Shown here: in pieces, positions 57,988 through 64,000 of the stretch
How the letters are laid out: each line of letters starts with the position of its first letter
How positions within the stretch are numbered: the first letter of the stretch is position 1
NCBI RefSeq assembly: GCF_002127325.2
Contig: NC_035438.2
Location: 90,334,385 to 90,398,384, forward strand
Direction of reading: 5' to 3'
DNA: 64,000 bases
Source of the DNA: Helianthus annuus
Lineage: Eukaryota > Streptophyta > Magnoliopsida > Asterales > Asteraceae
Program-made: the position numbers and the translations under genes
Notes under the pieces: model-generated
The model's input: only the letters and a program-made list of their open reading frames with translations
Told to the model about the DNA's origin: nothing
Databases searched by the model: none

Positions 57988-59404
57988 TGATCGGAGTGTC
58001 GCGCTCCGGTCAAAGATAATATTTATATACCCTAATTACCCTTAACAAATAGCTAGTGGTAGCAAGGGGTCGAACCACGAAGAGTATGTGGTTTGTGTGC
58101 GGATTTGATTGAATTATGAAAAGTTGTCACTTTTATGAAGCTTGCTAACTTGTTTTTTTTGAATATTTTGGTTTGATTGAAAGATGTGAGTTGAAATTAC
58201 TAAAACGATTAACTAAAATTAACTACTAATTGCAAGAAGTGAAAATGATTGTTTAAACAATAATAAGAAAACAAGGCTCACACCCGGTTTCAACAATTGC
58301 AAGACCTAGGGTTACTATGTATTTTAATTAGCTTTACTTGAATTAGTTCGTTAACGGGTCGCAATCACAAAGCTTAGGTGTCAATCGCTATCAACGTTGT
58401 AAACAACGGACCATGATACACTTCGTTACTTTGGACTAACAAATCCTACCAAAAGACAAAGCATAAATACGTGCATTCATTTCACAAAGTCAAATTTAAT
58501 CATTCACTCGACAATTTGCAAATTCAATACCAACGTAGGACAATTGTCTAAGATTCAAACGCAATTCAAGTTGTCACAAAACAATCAACAAAACATAGTA
58601 AACCCTAAATCTTACAAAAGTCTACACCGGGGTGAAACCTCCAAGAAATTAGCCGCTCATGGTGTAAACGGTACAATCAACAGATGCACAAGACTTCAAT
58701 TGAATCATCTTGGAGCTTGAGGGTGGATGGTGGAATGATTCGGGTTTAGGAATGGTTGGTGGTGATGGATGGATTGAAGGTGATAGAATAGTTGTGATGA
58801 TGATGGACTAGGGTTTGGAATCAAGAAGATGATGGTGCCTTTGTTCTTGATTCCGGATGTAGAAGTGATCGATGATGGATTGGTGATGAGATGATCCATG
58901 AATAATGGCTCCAAGTTGTGTTTTCAAACTCCAATTAAGTTGTAACTGTCGTATTGAATGAGCCTCCTCCAATAAAAATCGAACTAACCCCCAAAATGAT
59001 CAAAATCCCGTTTCTGTTTTTGACAAGCCGTCGCCGACGGCCCTCAACCCGTCGGCGACGGGTCTTGGATTTCCCACTTTGTCCCGACGGCTTAACCTCC
59101 TGGATACGGGTGTTTCAGCATACGGGGTTATCTAGGGGGCGTCGCCGACGGCCTATACCCCGTCGCCGACGGCTCCCTGAAAACCCAATTCCCATTTTTG
59201 GCTCCTTGCACCTCCGGTTGATCCGTAACGCATCCCGGTGCTCCGGTTTTCGACCCGGTGACCTGTAAAGCTCCCGAAAAGCTCCTTAAACTCCATCAAC
59301 CCTGCAAAACACATTCTTGATTAAAAGTAGGCTATTCGAAACTGAAACTTACGTAAAAACATTAAGTTAAACAATAACAAGCACCGGTTTTCAACCGCGT
59401 ATCA
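57988..59404 (-). repeat. Element K 5' LTR
   Basis: A 1417-bp LTR matching 51236-52652 at every place I compared. The CCGTCGCCGACGG patch is at 59027-59173. Confidence 0.9.
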
Positions 59405-59495
59405 GTCGCTAAAAACAATAACTGTGTTAAATAAGTTAAAAATAACTTTTTTTACACTTTTTATTAATTTCCATAAGTTAAACTTGTTTAAGATT

Positions 59496-60162
59496 TTTCA
59501 GATATTTTAGTGTAATCGGGGATTAACTTGGTGATCAAATCGAATAATAATACACATCAAGCAAGTAAGGAGGTGCGGGAGTGCACGCTTGTTTGAGTTA
59601 TTATAATTCGAAGTGTACCGGCGGAGCCCGTACTGTACGAGGGTTCCAAGGGGGCAGTGCCCCCTTGGCGGGGGTCCGGGGGCAGCGCCCCTAGTAGAAG
59701 GGTCCATGGGGCGGCAGCCCCTGGCGGGGTCCAAGGGGCAGAGCCCAAGGGTCCGGGGGCAGCTCCCCTGGAAGCAGGGTCCAAGGGGCGGCAGCCCCTA
59801 GCGGGGTCCAAGGGGCAGAGCCCCTGGCCTTAATGAAACTGCATCAGAAAATATTATTTTCTGGAATTTGACACATTTTCGAAATGTAAAAAACAATGGT
59901 AGTTTTTGGCAGTTTTGTCTGAAAAAATAGAGGTAACTGCCATTAGGCAGTTACAACCCCAAAAACCAAAATTCGTAGACAACTTGATTAGATTCTTCTT
60001 CCTTGTTCGAAAATTCATAGACACACCAACATACCCTGGTTCAATTTCTCATAAAATCAGAGTTGTATCCGATTGAATTTTTCGGGTGAACCACCGAAAT
60101 AATTTGATCTAAGAGTGATTACACGCCTCTCTGATCATCCGGTAAACTGAAATTCCCTAACA
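59496..60162 (+). repeat. Element L 5' LTR with expanded GC-rich repeats
   Basis: It starts near CAGATATTTTAGTG and ends CCCTAACA. Between about 59640 and 59825 a GC-rich block of GGGTCCAAGGGGC / GGGGCAGCGCCCC units is repeated imperfectly five or more times, longer than in J's LTRs. The bases after the LTR read AAGATCAAATTATT, with no tRNA-iMet site. Confidence 0.8.
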
Positions 60163-60186
60163 AAGATCAAATTATTTTCTGTGAAG

Positions 60187-61340
60187 ATGGCAAGCGGATC
60201 GATGAAGGGTATGACAAGCAAGTTTAACAAACTGGAGAAGTTCGAAGGGCAAGACTTCAGCAGATGGCAGAAGAAGATGCACTTTCTTCTGACTACGTTG
60301 AAGGTTGTGCACGTGTTGACTACTCCAATCCCGGAGATACTGGTGGAGGGCAATCTGGAGCAAATCAGGAAGAGGTCAAAGTGGGAGAACGACAATTATA
60401 TATGTCTTGGCCACATTCTGAATGGTATGTCTGATCCCTTATTTGATGTTTATCAAAATGTTGAAACTGCAAAGTTACTGTGGGACACGTTGGAAGCCAA
60501 ATACATGGCAGAAGATTCTTCTAGTAAGAAGTTTCTTGTTAGTAATTTCAATAATTACAGAATGGTTGATGAAAGGCCTGTCATGGAACAGTACAATGAA
60601 TTGTTAAGAATTCTGGGGCAATTTGCCCAACATGATATGAAGATGGATGAATCCATCTCTGTTTCGAGTATCATTGATAAGTTACCTCCTTCCTGGAAAG
60701 ATTTTAAACATAATCTGAAACATCAGAAAGGAGAGTGAACTTTGGTTGAACTTGGAAGCCACTTCAGAATTGAAGAAGGCTTGAGAGCACAGGAAAATGT
60801 GTTGGTCAATGATGAAAAGAAACGGGCTGGATCAAGTTCTGTGAACATGGTTGAGACAGGTGAATCATCCAAAGGAAAAAGTAAGTTCAAAGGGAAACGA
60901 AAGTTTGAAGGAAATAACAATTCGGGTTCAAACAAAAAGCCGAATTACCATTGCTAGAAACGTGGTTTGTCACTTTAAGAGGGACTGTAAGATGATGAAG
61001 AATAACAACAAGTCCGGTTCAAAGAACAAGAATGAGACTGGTTCTAGCGGGTCCAAGGACCCGGGCAAGCAAGGTCAGAATTTAATAATTCGGTTCAGAA
61101 TTATGTGGTCACTAATTTCTGAGGCATTTTATGTGTAGGATGATGACATTGCTTGGTGGGTTGATTCGGGTGCGACAAGCCATGTATGCAAGGATCTTCG
61201 TTGGTTTAAAGACTTTCAACCAATCGAAGACGGGTCTATCATAAAGATGGGGAATGTTGTAACTGAACCAATCAAGGGAATAGGAACTGTGAATCTTGTG
61301 TTTACTTCTGGAAAAACTTTACTTTAGAACAATGTTTTGT
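60187..61340 (+). pseudogene. Element L Gag and protease, broken
   Basis: The ATG at 60187 (MASGSMKGMTSKFNKLEKF) opens a UBN2-type copia Gag (LWDTLEAKYM, MVDERPVMEQYNELLRIL). A TGA at 60736 interrupts it where J reads through. The zinc knuckle near 60950 has lost its second cysteine phase through a TAG and a frame change (only CHFKRDC remains). The protease motif WWVDSGATSHVCKD is intact near 61158, followed by a stop near 61325. Gag builds the particle and binds RNA, and the protease would cut the polyprotein. Confidence 0.82.
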
Positions 61341-61349
61341 ATACGCCCG

Positions 61350-62767
61350 GGATTCGAAAGAATCTATTAAGTGGCCTTGTGTAATAATTGTGGGAACAGA
61401 CAAGTATTGGAAAGTGACAAGTATATCTTGTCAAGACATGGTACCTTTGTTAGTTTCGGTTATCTAGATAATGGTATGTTTATGTTGAATGTTGATGTCT
61501 CGTTTATGAATGAATCTGTTTGTGTTGCTTCATCTAGTAATGTTAATGATGTACCTTCAACTAGTAATGCAAATTGCATAGCTTCAACTAGTAGTAGAAA
61601 CAACTTGACTGAATTGGAATTATGGCATGCTAGACTAGGACATATACATTATAAAAGAGTTCAAGAAATGTCTAAAATGAGCTTAATTCCTCCTATTAAC
61701 ATAAACAATGATAAATGCCATGTCTGCAAGTTGAATAAGATAACCAAAAAGCCTTTCATATAACATGTTCATAGGGAAAGTAAAGTGTTAGATTTGATAC
61801 ATAGTGATCTATGTGATTTTCATGCTACACCGTCTCTAGGTAATAAAAAATACGTAGTAACATTTATAGATGATGCTACTAGATTTTGTTATGTTTATTT
61901 GTTGCATGCTAAGGATGAAGCTCTTGAAAAGTTTAAGATTTATAAACAAGAAGTAGAGCTTCACCGGAGTGGGTTGATCAAAACCCTACATACGGACAGA
62001 GGTGGTGAGTATTTTGATCTGGTGTATTTCCAATCTACTGAAATAATACACCATACCACAGCTCCTTACACACTAGAACAAAATGGTGTGGCGGAAAGGA
62101 AAAATAGGACTCTAAAGGAAATGGTCAATACCATGTTGTCCTATTCGGGCCTAAGTGAGGGCTTTTGGGGTGAGGCTATGTTGACAGCCTGCTATTCGCT
62201 AAATAGGGTTCCAAATAAAAGGAACAAGACCACCCCTTTTGAGCTTTGGTATAAAAAACCACCTGAGCTACATAAGTTGAGAGTTTGGGGTTGTAGAGCC
62301 GTGGTGAGGCTCACTGATCCTAAGATAAGAAACATAGGGAAAGAGGTATAGACTACATTTTCATTGGGTATGCGGAGCATTTATTTGCACACAGGTTCTA
62401 TGTTATAGAACCAAATGACTACGTGTCAGTGCATACGGTAATTGAGGCAAGAACTGCAGAGTATGATGAGAATAGATTCTCTTCAATACCTAGGCCTAGA
62501 GACATGGTTCCAAGCTTTAGTAACTCTCACGTGGCTGATCAAGTGATTGATACTCCTCCGGAACCTAGGAGGAGTGGTAGAGCAAGAAAAGCTAAATCAT
62601 TTGGTGATGATTTTCAGCTATATTTGGTTGAAGGATCTAGAGATGAAATTAAAATTCAATATCAATATTGTTTCAATATTGAGGAAGATCCTAAAACCGA
62701 TAGTGAAGCCATGGCATCAGAAGCTATAAATGATGAGATGGACTCTGTTATGCAGAATAACACTTAG
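61350..62767 (+). pseudogene. Element L integrase region, broken
   Basis: The Gag-pre-integrase HHCC finger (ELWHARLGHIH, then CHVCKLNK) lies at about 61615-61740. A stop near 61761 follows. The core (61785-62351) shows all three acidic residues in context: HSDLCDF, HTDRGGEYF and EQNGVAERKNRT. A one-base insertion near 62345 shifts the frame. The linker to RT (62423-62767; PRRSGRARKAKSFGDDFQLY) ends in a TAG where J has TGG. Integrase would insert the cDNA into the genome. Confidence 0.82.
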
Positions 62768-64000
62768 AAACTCTCTGATCTACCCCCTAGGTGTAAATCA
62801 CTTGGTTGTAAATGGATCTTCAAGAAGAAGATGAAAGTAGATGGTTCAATTGATAAGTTTAAAGCCCGATTGGTTATCCAAGGCTTCAGACAAAAGGAAG
62901 GAATTGACTACTTTGATACATATGCTCCTGTAGCAAGAATATCCACTATTAGGTTGTTGGTTGCCTTAGCTGCAATACACAATCTTGTAATTCACCAAAT
63001 GGATTTGAAAACCGCTTTCTTGAATGGTGATTTGGATAAGGAGATATATATGAAGCAACCAGAGGGGTTTGTTATGCCTGGCAATGAGAATAAGGTGTGT
63101 AAGCCGGTTAAGTCATTATATGGCTTAAAGCAAGCACCAAAACAGTGGCATCAAAAGTTTAATGATGTGGTTTTGTCTAATGGTTTTGTATTAAACCAAG
63201 CAGACAAGTGTGTATATAGCAAATTTGACGATTCTAGGAAAGGAGTCGTAATTTGTATATATGTAGATGACATGTTGATCTTCGGTACTGACCAGGATCA
63301 AGTTGATAAAACAAAGAAATTTTTGTCATCTTGTTTTGACATGAAAGACATGGGGGAGGCGGAGGTGATCCTTGGTATAAGGATCAAACAGGAGAACAAT
63401 GGCATACCTATCTCTCAATCTCATTATATTGAGAAGATGTTGAAAAAGTTTAATTTTCATGATAGTTCTTCGGTTAGCACTCCAATGGATCCTACTTTTT
63501 TAGCTCTCACCTAATGAAGGTGTAGCTGTAAGCCAACTTGAATATTCAACGACCATTGAATCCCTCATGTATGCCATGATTAGCACTAGACCGGATATAG
63601 CTTATGCTGTTGGAAAGCTTAGTAGGTATACTAGCAATCCAGGTGCAAGTCATTGGCAAGCAATGAATCGAGTATTTAGGTACTTGAAAGGAACCATGAA
63701 ATATGGTTTGACTTATACCGGATTTCCTTCAGTTCTAGAAGGTTATTCGGATGCAAGTTGGATTAACAACAAGGAAGATCATTCTTCCACAAGTGGATGG
63801 ACTTTTCTACTAGGAGGAGCTGCCATATCTTGGGCATCTAAGAAACAGACTTGCATTACTGATTCGACAATGGATTCTGAGTTTGTAGCATTAGCCGCAG
63901 CTGGCAAAGAAGCTGAGTGGCTAAGAAACTTGATTTATGAGATTCCATTGTGGCCTAAACCTATATCACCAATATCTATTAGATGTGATAGTGCTGCTAC
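62768..64000 (+). pseudogene. Element L reverse transcriptase and RNase H, one frameshift, runs off window
   Basis: RT (RVT_2 type) starts near 62790 (LGCKWIFKKKMKVDGSIDKF) and keeps the YVDDML catalytic box near 63260 and LKTAFLNGDL upstream. A frameshift near 63500 (DPTFLALT then stop) separates it from RNase H, which continues in another frame with [19 protein letters not shown] and [22 protein letters not shown] near 63735-63925. The reading frame is still open at 64000. Confidence 0.85.

Larger units (their letters stand above)
51236..59404 (-). mobile_element. Element K: young Athila-like gypsy element lacking pol
   Basis: Two 1417-bp LTRs (51236-52652, 57988-59404) showed no difference when I compared them. 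The perfect 5-bp duplication GTCGC is at 51231-51235 and 59405-59409. The primer site TGGCGCCGTTGCCGGGGA (57965-57982) is the type used by Athila/Tat elements. Inside are an N-terminal Gag-type frame (57116-57832), 560 bp of spacer, and a 637-residue frame in the position of Athila's extra gene. Capsid core, protease, RT, RNase H and integrase are all missing, so it is non-autonomous but recently mobile. Confidence 0.88.
59496..64000 (+). mobile_element. Element L: copia element of the J family, 3' end outside window
   Basis: The 5' LTR is at about 59496-60162 (left TG decayed to TT), then Gag, protease, integrase, RT and RNase H in copia order through the window edge. It matches element J throughout in opposite orientation. 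Its frames are broken at several points but all catalytic regions are represented. Confidence 0.87.

Overview
This is plant nuclear DNA, almost certainly from a daisy-family (Asteraceae) genome. The call rests on the retroelement families: Tekay-type gypsy elements, long zinc-knuckle Gag copia elements, and a Gag-like protein family I associate with lettuce and sunflower relatives. It is inference; no species is claimed. The window is a nest of LTR retrotransposons around one intact-looking host gene, a two-exon R2R3-MYB factor of the MYB61 type (complement 40530-41880).

Layout. A Ty3/gypsy chromovirus (element A, + strand, 5' end outside the window) has many broken frames. Its 3' LTR is split by a related, much younger gypsy element B (4224-13826, - strand). 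A's LTR ends at 15733, next to remnants of a + strand LTR element X with an unusual Gag-like protein (15734-16139 and 28412-30671). X is split by copia-type element D (16140-28411, TSD CATGT), which is split by copia-type element E (16939-23918, TSD CTTTC). A 491-bp hAT MITE (TSD GCGAGTAC) follows. A third copia-type element G (31936-39483, TSD GTTAT) lies inside a decayed tandem repeat of about 110 bp. D, E and G each keep LTRs, an initiator-Met tRNA primer site and a Gag gene, but none has integrase, reverse transcriptase or RNase H.

After the MYB gene come a non-autonomous hAT (43552-45700, TSD ATGAAAAG) holding a MULE-like element, a SINE-like tail, and a decayed copia element J (46178-51143, - strand, TSD CATAT). 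Next is an Athila-like element K (51236-59404, - strand, TSD GTCGC) with two LTRs in which I found no difference and with the whole pol region missing. Last is a second copy of the J family, L, in + orientation, running off the window end. J and L form a large inverted pair, and K landed in the short spacer between them.

How they relate. The only clear cellular gene is the MYB61-like factor. Everything else is transposable DNA: broken autonomous elements (A, J, L), one nearly intact autonomous element (B, two amber stops), and four elements (D, E, G, K) that must borrow polymerase and integrase. A recurring feature is a short CpG-bearing motif array in the LTR or leader: TCGCACAAG in A/B, CATTTCGTACGAAATG in E, GAGTCGAGAC in G, CCGTCGCCGACGG in K. 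I see no tRNA, rRNA, CRISPR or bacterial-type features.
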